Part shown: positions 7,892-15,934 of the stretch, in pieces
How the letters are laid out: each line of letters starts with the position of its first letter
Position numbering within the stretch: the stretch's first letter is position 1
From: CAYJBP01 sp964368605
GTDB taxonomy: Bacteria; Bacillota; Dehalobacteriia; UBA4068
Assembly (NCBI GenBank): GCA_964368605.1
Contig: CAYJBP010000008.1
Coordinates: 1-39,054 of the forward strand
Length of the DNA: 39,054 nt
Reading direction: 5' to 3'
Made by a program: the position numbers and the translations under genes
Notes under the pieces: model-generated
Seen by the model: only the letters and a program-made list of their open reading frames with translations
The model's database searches: none
What the model was told of the DNA's origin: nothing

Positions 7892-8542
7892 CTATGCTCT
7901 GATAAATTCTTTTAATGTCGGCACATTTTGATAAAACAAATCATAGCTTATTGCAAATTCTTCATAAATAGAACGGGCTTTTTGCTCTAAGGTGGCCTCT
8001 TGCTCCAATAATGCATTACGTTTTTGATTTAATTGCTGACCCAAGTTAATCATTTGTGGTTTTTTGCCACCCCAATCGGGCGATAATTTATACTTAGCAG
8101 CCATTTCATTAACAATATTTGTATATTTTACAATTTCGGCACTTAAATTATCCTCGGCGGCAAGTAGCTGACTAATTTGCTCATCAAATTGCACATAGCC
8201 ATTGCAAACATTAAATAAACTCCGATATAATTGCTCAAAATCGCTAACCAAATCAAAATCAGGTTTAAGATTCCTGATTTTGCAAATCAAATCATATTTA
8301 GCCTGCATTTGTGCAAAATCATCCTTAAATTGCTCTAATTTCTTAAAATTTGGGCGCTTATCATTAGCTTCTAGGCTAGCCATTTCTTTAATTAAGATGC
8401 TTGGGGCATTATCAATCTTGGCATTTTGCTCAAATAAATCATCCTTAATCAGTGAGGGGCTGCTGCTTGCAGCAGGCAATTCGTTTAAACCTGAACTATC
8501 ATTAACCTTTTGTTTGGCAAAAATTCTGGAAAAAATATTCAT
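7892..8542 (-). CDS. Unknown coiled-coil protein (216 aa)
   Basis: I do not recognise a family. The N-terminus (MNIFSRIFAKQK) is basic and amphipathic, residues about 15-60 look disordered, and about 60-205 are predicted helical with heptad-like spacing (KKLEQFKDDFAQMQAKYDLI, LNQKRNALLEQEATLEQKAR). There is no signal peptide or membrane segment. It is divergent from 8655-8999 and transcribed towards the small module gene at 7473-7820, 71 bases away, so these two probably form a unit. Context suggests an assembly or scaffold protein for the neighbouring surface proteins; nothing in the sequence proves this. Confidence 0.7.
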   Translation of the reverse strand: MNIFSRIFAKQKVNDSSGLNELPAASSSPSLIKDDLFEQNAKIDNAPSILIKEMASLEANDKRPNFKKLEQFKDDFAQMQAKYDLICKIRNLKPDFDLVSDFEQLYRSLFNVCNGYVQFDEQISQLLAAEDNLSAEIVKYTNIVNEMAAKYKLSPDWGGKKPQMINLGQQLNQKRNALLEQEATLEQKARSIYEEFAISYDLFYQNVPTLKEFIRA

Positions 8543-8591
8543 ATTTTCACCTCAAGCTTTTTATTATTAGGATATGAAAAATTTTTTTAAG

Positions 8592-8621
8592 TGTTACATC
8601 ACCATTAAACTACATATAATA
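8592..8621 (+). promoter_or_regulatory. Promoter of the rightward surface-protein pair
   Basis: TATAAT at 8615-8620 has only a weak -35 (TGTTAC, 17-bp spacing). Read as CATATAATA (8613-8621) the same bases match the CATAnnnTA -10 of the sporulation sigma factor K, with AC dinucleotides roughly where its -35 would be. The -10 is clear; which sigma factor uses it is a guess. Confidence 0.5.
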
Positions 8622-8654
8622 TTATGTAAAGCGGCCAAGAAAGGAGAATAAGCG

Positions 8655-8999
8655 ATGGGCATGCCTCAATTTCCTGATCGAAAAAGCTACCCTAATACTA
8701 CAGAAATTGTTTTAGAATTATTGGAATCTGTGGCGGTAGAAGAGCTGGCCTTAGCGCATATTTTAAATGCCGAAGGCGAAAAAATGCAGGAAGTAATCAA
8801 AAAATTTGCCGATGACAATCTTTGTTCCACAAGCCTAAACAAGCTATCTAAAAGCACCCAAAGCCTGCTAAACAGCATTATTATTAAAGAGTGGATTTTA
8901 TTTAATAAGGTAAATTCCGCTTTAGAAATTTATCAAACCATTAACACAAGCAGCGATACCGACAATTGTTGTAATTGCCATAAAAAATGCAAAAAATAA
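8655..8999 (+). CDS. Small helical module protein with Cys-rich tail (114 aa)
   Basis: It is homologous to the product of 7473-7820. VEELALAHILNAEGEKMQ (about 29-46) is near identical, and SLNKLSKSTQSLLNSIIIKE (about 60-79) corresponds to the second segment in diverged form. The C-terminus is unlike the paralogue: CCNCHKKCKK, four cysteines and a histidine in ten residues, which could form disulfide cross-links or bind metal; both are common themes in spore coats. No signal peptide. AGGAG precedes the start. The stop is 15 bases before the 983-residue gene, so they form an operon. Role by inference: structural or anchoring protein of the spore surface. Confidence 0.78.
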   Translation: MGMPQFPDRKSYPNTTEIVLELLESVAVEELALAHILNAEGEKMQEVIKKFADDNLCSTSLNKLSKSTQSLLNSIIIKEWILFNKVNSALEIYQTINTSSDTDNCCNCHKKCKK

Positions 9000-9014
9000 A
9001 GAAAGAGGAAAATT

Positions 9015-11966
9015 ATGTTAATCACTAAAGTAGACAAAATAAGCGGTAATTTTGAGCAGGAATTTAATTATAACCTAAACCTTGCCTTTAATGATATACT
9101 CGGTGAAATAAATTCCGCAGAATTACGTATAGAAATCCCCAGCTATTTAGACATAAAACTCGGTAATTATCAAAAACCGGTACAATCAGTTAGCGAAAAT
9201 GAATTGCCAAATGGCCGTCAAATCATTTTTCAATTTGGAGCTATTGAAGATTTAGGTTTGGCTTTACGCTTAGATTTTAGCCTTAAATTTAATCTTGCGG
9301 CCACTAATGAGGCTAGTTTTATGGCCAAGCCGCAGCTTTGGATAAATGGCCAGCTAGCTCAAACAGATGAGGCCGACACCATTATTTTAAAATTAAATGC
9401 TCAATTTGAATTAAGCCGTCAATTACTATTGCCAGCCAATTCAGCCGCACCGGGCGGCGAGGTTTATTTTAAGATAATGCTCGAAAACATAGGTGATTTA
9501 GGCGCAAAACTAGAGCAGCTGCAAATTATCTGCCCCCAAGTTGATGGCCTAATTATTGATGAAAGTTTTGCGATTATCGGCTATGATAAATCGACTAAAT
9601 TTGCCGATAAAACTGCCGATGGCCAAACTGCATTGATTGAAAACAATGCTGTAATTTTGAATATCAGCAGCTATAGTGGCCAGAAATACGAATTTATCTA
9701 TAAAGCTAAATTAGACGCTAATTTAAGTACAGGCAGCCAAATTGCTTTAATAACCTACTACAGCCTAAACAGCGTAATTAGCCAAACTATCAGCGATAAT
9801 CTGCTATTAAGTACGCCTAAAGCCCAGGCTGCACTTAGCTTATATGGCCCTGATTATAGCTTGCCCGAGCAATATATTTGCTATCAGTTTAATATCGAAA
9901 ATAATGGTAATCAAGTTTTAAAAAACACTGTTTTAAGCATGCAATTGCCTGCTCAAGTTGATTTTTACCAATTTAGCAGCGGTACATTTTGGCTGGGAGC
10001 TTTACAGCAAACTATTAGTTTAAGCTATCAAATCGAATGCGAAACAAAAAGCGGTAAAGTAATAAATCTTGGCACTTTTAATACAGATACAAATCAGACT
10101 ATTAATTTAAGAGATTATCTTGGCTTAACCGATACCCCACTGTATTTACGCTGGCAATTTGCCGAATTTATAATTGGCTTAAAGCAGCGTAACAGTCCCC
10201 GATTTTTAGGCATAGTGCGTCCGGAAATTGCTCTGGAGGCCATTTTGCTGGCCAATTTTGATTGCATATATAGCCAAAATGAGCAAGATATAACTTTAAG
10301 CAGCAGCTATGCCACAATTATAGCCAATACCTGCGTACTAATACCCGGGCTTAGTTGGACAGGTAATAATAGCGATTTAAGACCGGGCGACAAGATTGAG
10401 ATTAAGCTTAATATCTCTTGTCGTCGTTCGCGCTTAAACAACCCTGTTGTCGCTTGTTTTTTGCCTGCGGAATTAAGTATTATTGACGACATAACCTATA
10501 CATATAGCGACATTTTTAATCAAATAGAACCATTTAATCCGCCCCCGATTATAATCGAGGAGTTTAGTCCGGGCATAAACCTGATAAAATTTGAATATAG
10601 CGGCGAAAGCAGTTTTGAGTTTAGGCAATTGGCCAAGATTGAAATTAGCTTTATGGCCGAAGTAAAAGCAAATGCCTACGGCCCAATAGAGGCATTTTGC
10701 TTGTTAAACTGCCAAAATGCCCTGGCGGTTCCGAATAATAATACCATATATAAGGATAGCCTAGGAATCAGCAATTTAGAAAATATCGGCCAAAATTATG
10801 CTCAAAGCGGTATCCTTAAGCGTACTATTCAGTTTTTTGCAGCAGTTAGCGCTAATCAAAAGATAAAGGGCAGCTTAGATGATATTTATACCGAATATCC
10901 TCAGCTGGCTAACACTTATCAGGGTGGTAAAATGCAATATTTAATTAGTCTGGAAAATAGCGGCAATGCCGACTTAAATTCTATCGAAATAGTTGACATT
11001 TTGCCACATATTAATGATTATGGGGTTATTCAAGTTAATCAAAAGCGCAATAGCCAATTTAGCATTTATGCAATCAGCGAAATTTATGCGCGTATTTTAC
11101 CGCAAAATAATTCGACAGGGCTTGAAATAGCCTATTCTGATAGCATAAATCCTCTACGTTTTGGTGCTAGCTTTAATACAATTGGCAGTGATGATAATTG
11201 GCAAACAGAATTACCCGATGATTTAACCAAATTGCGATCTTTTAAGATTAGCAGCCAAGATTTAATCCTAAAACCCGGCCAAAAGCTGGAGATTTACATA
11301 AATGCCCTAGCCCCGGTTGGCGTAAAGCCCAATCAGGTAGCCTGGAACAGCTTTGCAGCCAATATTGGCTATTTGGATCTTGAGGGGCAAAGCCAACAAC
11401 TTTTGGCCATCGAGCCTGAAAAAACAGGTGTAAAGATCCAAGAAATTCCCGACACTAAAGTGGCCATTGGCGGCCAAGTTTGGTTCGATGAAAACAGCAA
11501 TGGCCTATTCGACAGCAATGAACCTTTGCTTAATGATATCGGCATTGCTCTTTTGGATGAAGAGTTGGCGATTATCGATGCGGTTTTTTCGGCTCCCAAT
11601 GCCAATGGCTTACCCGGCCAATTTTTATTTAGTAACCTAGAGCCTCGCCTTTATTATTTGCGCTTTTTTATTGATGATAATTTACATCAATTTAGCAGTT
11701 TTAATAATAGTTTCTTGGGTAATAAGGTTAAAGATTCTCGCGGTTTAACAGGTATTTTAGATTTGCGCAATGGCAATTCTTTTACCGATATCAATGCCGG
11801 CTTAATTGCTGTTGATGCTATTACTATTGCTAATTTGCTTAAAATTAATCGCAATGCTCGCCAGATGGTGCGCGATGTTATTAAAAATCAAATGCTGCTA
11901 GTAATGAAGGAAGAGGATGTTTTAGAATTGATTATGATGGAACAGGATGCCTTAAAACGGCGTTAG
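9015..11966 (+). CDS. Large adhesin-like protein: DUF11-like repeats, SdrD B-like domain, C-terminal anchor module
   Basis: A 983-residue beta-rich protein. From about 10 to 810 it has successive immunoglobulin-like segments of the DUF11/conserved-repeat type (such as PGGEVYFKIMLENIGDLG and GGKMQYLISLENSGNADLNS). Residues about 815-935 form an SdrD B-like domain (GGQVWFDENSNGLFDSNEP, a calcium-binding-like Asp/Asn loop). The last 48 residues (LKINRNARQMVRDVIKNQML and MKEEDVLEL) match the C-terminal half of the small protein at 7473-7820. Unusually for this architecture there is no signal peptide, LPXTG motif or C-terminal membrane anchor. Assembly onto the spore surface from the mother cell would fit; that is inference. 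A strong terminator follows. Confidence 0.85.
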   Translation: MLITKVDKISGNFEQEFNYNLNLAFNDILGEINSAELRIEIPSYLDIKLGNYQKPVQSVSENELPNGRQIIFQFGAIEDLGLALRLDFSLKFNLAATNEASFMAKPQLWINGQLAQTDEADTIILKLNAQFELSRQLLLPANSAAPGGEVYFKIMLENIGDLGAKLEQLQIICPQVDGLIIDESFAIIGYDKSTKFADKTADGQTALIENNAVILNISSYSGQKYEFIYKAKLDANLSTGSQIALITYYSLNSVISQTISDNLLLSTPKAQAALSLYGPDYSLPEQYICYQFNIENNGNQVLKNTVLSMQLPAQVDFYQFSSGTFWLGALQQTISLSYQIECETKSGKVINLGTFNTDTNQTINLRDYLGLTDTPLYLRWQFAEFIIGLKQRNSPRFLGIVRPEIALEAILLANFDCIYSQNEQDITLSSSYATIIANTCVLIPGLSWTGNNSDLRPGDKIEIKLNISCRRSRLNNPVVACFLPAELSIIDDITYTYSDIFNQIEPFNPPPIIIEEFSPGINLIKFEYSGESSFEFRQLAKIEISFMAEVKANAYGPIEAFCLLNCQNALAVPNNNTIYKDSLGISNLENIGQNYAQSGILKRTIQFFAAVSANQKIKGSLDDIYTEYPQLANTYQGGKMQYLISLENSGNADLNSIEIVDILPHINDYGVIQVNQKRNSQFSIYAISEIYARILPQNNSTGLEIAYSDSINPLRFGASFNTIGSDDNWQTELPDDLTKLRSFKISSQDLILKPGQKLEIYINALAPVGVKPNQVAWNSFAANIGYLDLEGQSQQLLAIEPEKTGVKIQEIPDTKVAIGGQVWFDENSNGLFDSNEPLLNDIGIALLDEELAIIDAVFSAPNANGLPGQFLFSNLEPRLYYLRFFIDDNLHQFSSFNNSFLGNKVKDSRGLTGILDLRNGNSFTDINAGLIAVDAITIANLLKINRNARQMVRDVIKNQMLLVMKEEDVLELIMMEQDALKRR

Positions 11967-11968
11967 AT

Positions 11969-12010
11969 AAAATCAGAGGGCTGTCGCTTTTGCGGCAGCC
12001 CTCTGATTTT
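11969..12010 (+). terminator. Strong intrinsic terminator after the adhesin-like gene
   Basis: A 15-bp perfect stem (11969-11983 with 11996-12010) extends inward through GTCGC-type pairs to a TTTT loop, and is bounded by A4 and T4. It begins just after the stop codon. Its core CTGTCGC recurs in the terminator at 36086-36124. Confidence 0.9.
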
Positions 12011-12040
12011 ATTTCAATTTGCTTAAAGGATTTAAGATCT

Positions 12041-12077
12041 ATTCTTTTTTTGAAAAAAAAGAATCAAAAAAACTTTT
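12041..12077 (-). repeat. 3'-end hairpin element, copy B
   Basis: Read leftward: AAAAGTTTT (12069-12077), then an 11-bp stem (12041-12051 with 12054-12064) made of ATTC/GAAT plus T7/A7. It has the same layout as copies A (242-278) and C (38994-39025) but different stem bases. It lies 30 bases after the hydG stop codon and may terminate that operon. Confidence 0.5.
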
Positions 12078-12106
12078 AAGTTTTTGGCCAGAATTGATTA
12101 ATAGCT

Positions 12107-13549
12107 TTAGAAACAAAAGTCTCTTTCGCCTTGTTTGATTTGTTCAATATTTTTTTCGGCAATAGTACGAATCTTTTCCTTGGGTACTCTTTTAATCTCG
12201 CTATTAATTAAATCCGTGCCTATCTGCTTACAGGCCGGCGTGGCATAATCCTCCAGGTATTCTTGCAAAGTCATTAGGGCATTAGGGTGGCAGCAGTTGA
12301 GGATTTGCCCGTTTTTACATAGCATCATAAAACGGTCACCGGTGCGCCCTTGCCTATAACATGCGGTGCAGAAGCTGGGAATATGATCCAGCTCGATTAG
12401 CCATTTTACAATTTCGTCTAGGGTGCGCTGGTCGCTAATATCAAATTGCGCCGTATTATCTTCGGCCAACTCGGCATTAGAATAGCCGCCAACTGTGGTT
12501 TTAGAACCGCCGCTAATTTGCGATATCCCTAGGCGCAATAGCTTGGCTCGGCAAGCAGCACTTTCCCTGGTAGAAATAATCATCCCTGTATAAGGCACAC
12601 TTAAGCGGATAATTGCTACAATCTTAGCAAAAGTGTCATCATCAATACTATTGCTAAAGCTGCCCGGATCAATATCATCTGCCGGGCAAATCCTCGGCAC
12701 ACTAATCGTATGCGGCCCCACACCATAAGTTGCTTCCAAATGCTCACCATGCATCAAAAGCCCTGCTAACTCGTAACGGTATAGCTCTAAGCCAAATAAA
12801 ACACCAATCCCCACATCATCAATGCCGCCTTGCATGGCTCTGTCCATTGCCTCCGTATGATAATCATAATTATGCTTTGGGCCGCTGGGATGCAGCTTTA
12901 AATAGCTCTCTTTATGATAAGTTTCCTGAAAAAGAATATAGGTGCCAATTTCGGCCTCTTGTAGCTTACGATAATTTTCTACCGTTGTAGCTGCGATATT
13001 AACATTTACTCTGCGAATTTGCCCATTTTTATGCTTGATGCTATAAATGGTTTTGATGCTTTCCAAAACATAGTCAATCGAACATAGCTCGGGATGCTCG
13101 CCTGTTTCAATAGCCAGACGTTTATGACCCATATCTTGCAGGGCGATAACCTCGGCTTTTATTTCCTCTTGGGTTAGCTTTTTGCGGCTAATTTGCTTAT
13201 TTTGCATATGATAAGGGCAATAAACGCAGCCATTTATGCAATAATTCGATAGATAAAGCGGCGCAAAAAGAACAATTCTATTACCGTAAAACTCCTGCTT
13301 AATCTGCTCGGCCAATTCAAAAATCCGCTGCTGATATTTTTCAGAGTCGGCCTCTAGCAAAACCAAAGCCTCGCGATGAGTTAGCCCTTCTTTGCGCGCC
13401 GCCTTGGCCAAAAGCTGTTCTATCAAATCATGATTATCTTTATTTTGCTCGGCATAAGCCAAGGTATCCAAAATTTCTTGATGATTGATAAATTCTTCCG
13501 CCTTTGTAGATTTTGGGTTATAGATGGGGCTTTTGATTTGTTCAGTCAT
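12107..13549 (-). CDS. hydG: [FeFe]-hydrogenase maturase HydG (tyrosine lyase)
   Basis: A 480-residue radical SAM enzyme that cleaves tyrosine to p-cresol, CO and cyanide, supplying Fe(CO)2CN synthons for the hydrogenase H-cluster. The SAM cluster motif CX3CX2C is Cys104, Cys108, Cys111 (CINGCVYC). The C-terminal auxiliary cluster ligands are intact at Cys394 and Cys397 (CTAC) and Cys420, matching the canonical spacing, and the ThiH-like QETYH segment is present. Length is normal. It starts one base after the hydE stop and is last in the TM1266-like/hydE/hydG unit. The hydrogenase and HydF are not in the window. Confidence 0.96.
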   Translation of the reverse strand: MTEQIKSPIYNPKSTKAEEFINHQEILDTLAYAEQNKDNHDLIEQLLAKAARKEGLTHREALVLLEADSEKYQQRIFELAEQIKQEFYGNRIVLFAPLYLSNYCINGCVYCPYHMQNKQISRKKLTQEEIKAEVIALQDMGHKRLAIETGEHPELCSIDYVLESIKTIYSIKHKNGQIRRVNVNIAATTVENYRKLQEAEIGTYILFQETYHKESYLKLHPSGPKHNYDYHTEAMDRAMQGGIDDVGIGVLFGLELYRYELAGLLMHGEHLEATYGVGPHTISVPRICPADDIDPGSFSNSIDDDTFAKIVAIIRLSVPYTGMIISTRESAACRAKLLRLGISQISGGSKTTVGGYSNAELAEDNTAQFDISDQRTLDEIVKWLIELDHIPSFCTACYRQGRTGDRFMMLCKNGQILNCCHPNALMTLQEYLEDYATPACKQIGTDLINSEIKRVPKEKIRTIAEKNIEQIKQGERDFCF

Positions 13550-13550
13550 A

Positions 13551-14603
13551 TTAATTCTCCTTTGGATAATTATAGTCGCCGCGTTGATTAACTACTTGAT
13601 AGCCGATAGCAGCCATTTTAGCCTTAATAATATCACTTTCCTCTGCCGATGTTGCATTTTTATTATCATAAAGCAAATAATGCTTACGTTGATCAGCCGG
13701 GGTTAAATTAGGCATAATCACATTAGCACCGGCCTTAATACCCAGCTCCCAACCATTATTATCTACTGTACCTAAAGCGGTTGTGGCCGGTAATAATACC
13801 CTGGGCAATAATAATCTAACCAGGCTTAGGCAAAAAATTGTCTGTTCGGCGCTGCCGCCTTTAGCCTTAGCCAATGGGGTTTGATGATGCGGCAAAAAGG
13901 GGCCGATACCCACCATTTGCGGCTTAAATTTGCTTAAAAACATAAAATCTTGAGCTAAAGTTTCGATAGTTTGTCCCGGCGAGCCAACCATAAAGCCACA
14001 ACCAACCTGAAAGCCGATTTGTTTAAGGTTTTGCAAACAACTTAGGCGATTCTTAAGATTAAGATTGGCCGGATGCAAACTTTGATAATGATCGCTATCT
14101 GCGGTTTCATGACGCAAAAGATAACGATCGGCGCCGGCTTCAAAATAGGCTTGATAGCTTTGAGCAGGCTTTTCGCCCAAAGATAATGTTAAGGCACAAT
14201 CGGGAAAATTATTTTTAATCGCCCGAATAATTTCCACCATCAGGGCATCATTATAATAATTATCTTCGCCGCCTTGCAAAACAAATGTCCTTAGCCCCAG
14301 CTGATAGCCTCTATTGCAGCAAGCCAAAATTGTATCTTTATCCAAACGATAGCGCTTAACCTGCCGATTGCTTAGCCTAATACCACAATAATAACAATCA
14401 TTATGGCAATAATTGCTAATTTCGATTAGCCCCCGCAGATAAATATGATTATCATAATAGCGATGCCGAACTTGCAAAGCCCTATCAAATAAAGCCGACT
14501 TATCAATACTTTTTTCTGCTGCTAATAATTGCTGCCATTCATTAAGGCTTAAATATTGGTTAGCAGCTAATTTTTCAATTAATTGCTCGGGATTTTGTGC
14601 CAT
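13551..14603 (-). CDS. hydE: [FeFe]-hydrogenase maturase HydE (radical SAM)
   Basis: A 350-residue radical SAM enzyme that processes the HydG product during synthesis of the azadithiolate-bridged diiron site. The CX3CX2C motif is Cys66, Cys70, Cys73 (CHNDCYYC) in a TIM-barrel of normal length, with GGED, the ETAD.DHYQSLHP segment and GFMVGSPGQT conserved. I chose the ATG at 14603 because AAGGTG lies just upstream; the longer frame from 14645 would overlap the previous gene. A 4-base gap separates it from the TM1266-like gene and one base from hydG. Confidence 0.96.
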   Translation of the reverse strand: MAQNPEQLIEKLAANQYLSLNEWQQLLAAEKSIDKSALFDRALQVRHRYYDNHIYLRGLIEISNYCHNDCYYCGIRLSNRQVKRYRLDKDTILACCNRGYQLGLRTFVLQGGEDNYYNDALMVEIIRAIKNNFPDCALTLSLGEKPAQSYQAYFEAGADRYLLRHETADSDHYQSLHPANLNLKNRLSCLQNLKQIGFQVGCGFMVGSPGQTIETLAQDFMFLSKFKPQMVGIGPFLPHHQTPLAKAKGGSAEQTIFCLSLVRLLLPRVLLPATTALGTVDNNGWELGIKAGANVIMPNLTPADQRKHYLLYDNKNATSAEESDIIKAKMAAIGYQVVNQRGDYNYPKEN

Positions 14604-14607
14604 ATTA

Positions 14608-14862
14608 TCACACCTTCTGATTTTTGGAATACATAGCCTTTGCACTAACCTTATCGATCATGCCCAGCCTACCTGCTAAAGAGCTGGTAATATCCTCCGG
14701 GGCATCCATTATAATATTGATAATATTGATATTACGATTAGGATAGGGCAAACCCATGCGCCCAATAATATATTCACTAAATTGATGTAACAAATCATTA
14801 ACTTGTTTGATACAGTTGCTATCTTCAATTATAATGCCGATAATGGCTATTCTGCTATTCAT
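14608..14862 (-). CDS. TM1266-like iron-only hydrogenase system regulator
   Basis: An 84-residue ACT-like protein of the group called putative iron-only hydrogenase system regulators, regularly found before hydE and hydG in Clostridia and Thermotoga. The fold signature is a short beta strand (RIAIIGIII), a helix (CIKQVNDLLHQFSEYIIGRMG) and a second strand (NINIINIIMDAPEDITSSLAGRLG). Such domains usually bind a small ligand; the ligand and target are not established. The start at 14862 has AAGGGTGAT upstream; a longer in-frame reading to 14904 would run into a terminator hairpin. Confidence 0.85.
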   Translation of the reverse strand: MNSRIAIIGIIIEDSNCIKQVNDLLHQFSEYIIGRMGLPYPNRNINIINIIMDAPEDITSSLAGRLGMIDKVSAKAMYSKNQKV

Positions 14863-14888
14863 AGTATCACCCTTTTTTATTTGTTGCC

Positions 14889-14922
14889 AAAAGAAAAGGA
14901 GCATTTCTTAAAAGAATGCTCC
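14889..14922 (-). terminator. Leader terminator 2 upstream of the hyd operon
   Basis: GGAGCATT (14898-14905) pairs with AATGCTCC (14915-14922), followed on the minus strand by UUUUCUUUU. It ends only about 27 bases before the first start codon, so antitermination or readthrough is needed for expression. Confidence 0.75.
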
Positions 14923-15056
14923 ACAAAAAAACGGATTAAGTATTAATCCCTTGATGGCAGCTATTCCTTCACTTCAGATAAATTCTTGATGTTGGATTAC
15001 TGATTGATTAAGTTTAACATCCGGGCGAACCCCAATGATTCAACATCTTTATTATA
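14898..15056 (-). promoter_or_regulatory. Structured leader RNA of the hydrogenase maturation operon
   Basis: A -10 TATAAT (15051-15056, with -35-like TTGCTT at 15074-15079) starts a roughly 180-nt leader before the first gene. GATGTTG (15041-15047) can pair with CAACATC (14988-14994), and a second GATGTT (15016-15021) can compete for the same partner. A GGG-GTTCG-CCC hairpin lies between. Two intrinsic terminators follow: 14933-14949 with seven U, and 14898-14922 with U4CU4. The layout is that of a riboswitch or attenuator. It does not match the riboswitch classes I can recall, including SAM, T-box, cobalamin and c-di-GMP. Confidence 0.6.
14925..14949 (-). terminator. Leader terminator 1 upstream of the hyd operon
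   Basis: GGATTAA (14933-14939) pairs with TTAATCC (14943-14949) around a 3-nt loop, followed on the minus strand by one G and seven U (14925-14931). It is upstream of the genes and therefore a probable attenuator. Confidence 0.75.
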
Positions 15057-15080
15057 ACATAGACATTTAAAAAAAGCAAT

Positions 15081-15110
15081 AGACTTACAAAAAAATATTT
15101 TTGTAAGTCT
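15081..15110 (-). terminator. Terminator of the folE-lepB-surE operon
   Basis: A 13-bp perfect stem AGACTTACAAAAA (15081-15093) with TTTTTGTAAGTCT (15098-15110), followed on the minus strand by ATTGC and seven T. It separates surE from the hyd operon promoter. Confidence 0.85.
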
Positions 15111-15154
15111 ACATTAACTACTATTATATTAAAGCAAAGCTAAACAGCTATATA

Positions 15155-15913
15155 CTAATCTTCAAAAATATCGCCATCGCATTGCAGCTGTTCCAAAATA
15201 CGATAATTAGTCAAGTCTGAAAAGAGCGGGGTTATCGAGATATAGCCGCGATTAAAAACCTCCACATCACTATTGCCATCGCCTTTGGTATCGATTACAT
15301 CGCCGCCCAGCCAATAATAGTTTGCGCCTTTTTCCGGCACGGGGCTAAATACATTCTCGTACCAGCGCCAACCCAAAGTAGCATAGGTTTGCCCCAAGAT
15401 ATCATCAGGCTTTAGGCCGGGCACATTGATATTAAGCAGCGTTTTAGGCAAAAAATTCTTTTTTTGCCACCTTAGGCAACTAGCTGCCGCAAATTCGGCG
15501 GCCGTTTGATAATTTTGACCATTGCGCATTACCGAAACCGCCATAGAAGGATAGCCATATAGCAGACCTTCCATCGCTGCCGATACCGTGCCCGAATAAA
15601 TTACATCGGTGCCTAAATTAGGCCCATGATTAATGCCCGATACCACCATATCCAAATCATTTTTCATTAATTCTTCGATGCCGATTTTTACACAATCGGC
15701 AGGAAACCCATGCACCTTCCAGGCTTTTACCGCAAAGGGCAATTGATATTCTTCTATTTGCAAAGGCTTGCGAATGGTAAGGCCATGGCCGGTACCGCTT
15801 TGCTCGGCGGCCGGTGCGGCCACAAAAACATCGGCTATTTTGGCCAACTCCTCGCCGATTATCCTTAATCCTTCAGCATGAATGCCATCATCATTGGCTA
15901 ATAATATGCGCAT
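15155..15913 (-). CDS. surE: 5'/3'-nucleotidase SurE
   Basis: A 252-residue cytosolic metal-dependent phosphatase that removes phosphate from nucleoside 5'- and 3'-monophosphates; normal length. The metal site is visible in LLANDDGI (Asp8, Asp9), EQSGTGHGLT (catalytic-site Ser) and SGINHGPNLG (Asn), with YSGTVSAAMEG also conserved. It is the third gene of folE-lepB-surE, with a 21-base gap after lepB and CTAAGGAG before the start. Followed by a strong terminator. Confidence 0.95.
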   Translation of the reverse strand: MRILLANDDGIHAEGLRIIGEELAKIADVFVAAPAAEQSGTGHGLTIRKPLQIEEYQLPFAVKAWKVHGFPADCVKIGIEELMKNDLDMVVSGINHGPNLGTDVIYSGTVSAAMEGLLYGYPSMAVSVMRNGQNYQTAAEFAAASCLRWQKKNFLPKTLLNINVPGLKPDDILGQTYATLGWRWYENVFSPVPEKGANYYWLGGDVIDTKGDGNSDVEVFNRGYISITPLFSDLTNYRILEQLQCDGDIFED

Positions 15914-15934
15914 GTTTTCTCCTTAGGCAATGGC

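Noticed and set aside
6414..11966. Accessory block as an inserted mobile element
   Set aside because: No transposase, integrase, tRNA boundary or matching terminal repeats; the 19-nt repeat flanks only one gene.
14898..15056. hyd leader as a SAM-I, T-box, cobalamin, FMN, TPP or c-di-GMP element
   Set aside because: None of the conserved words of these classes is present; it is left as an unclassified structured leader.
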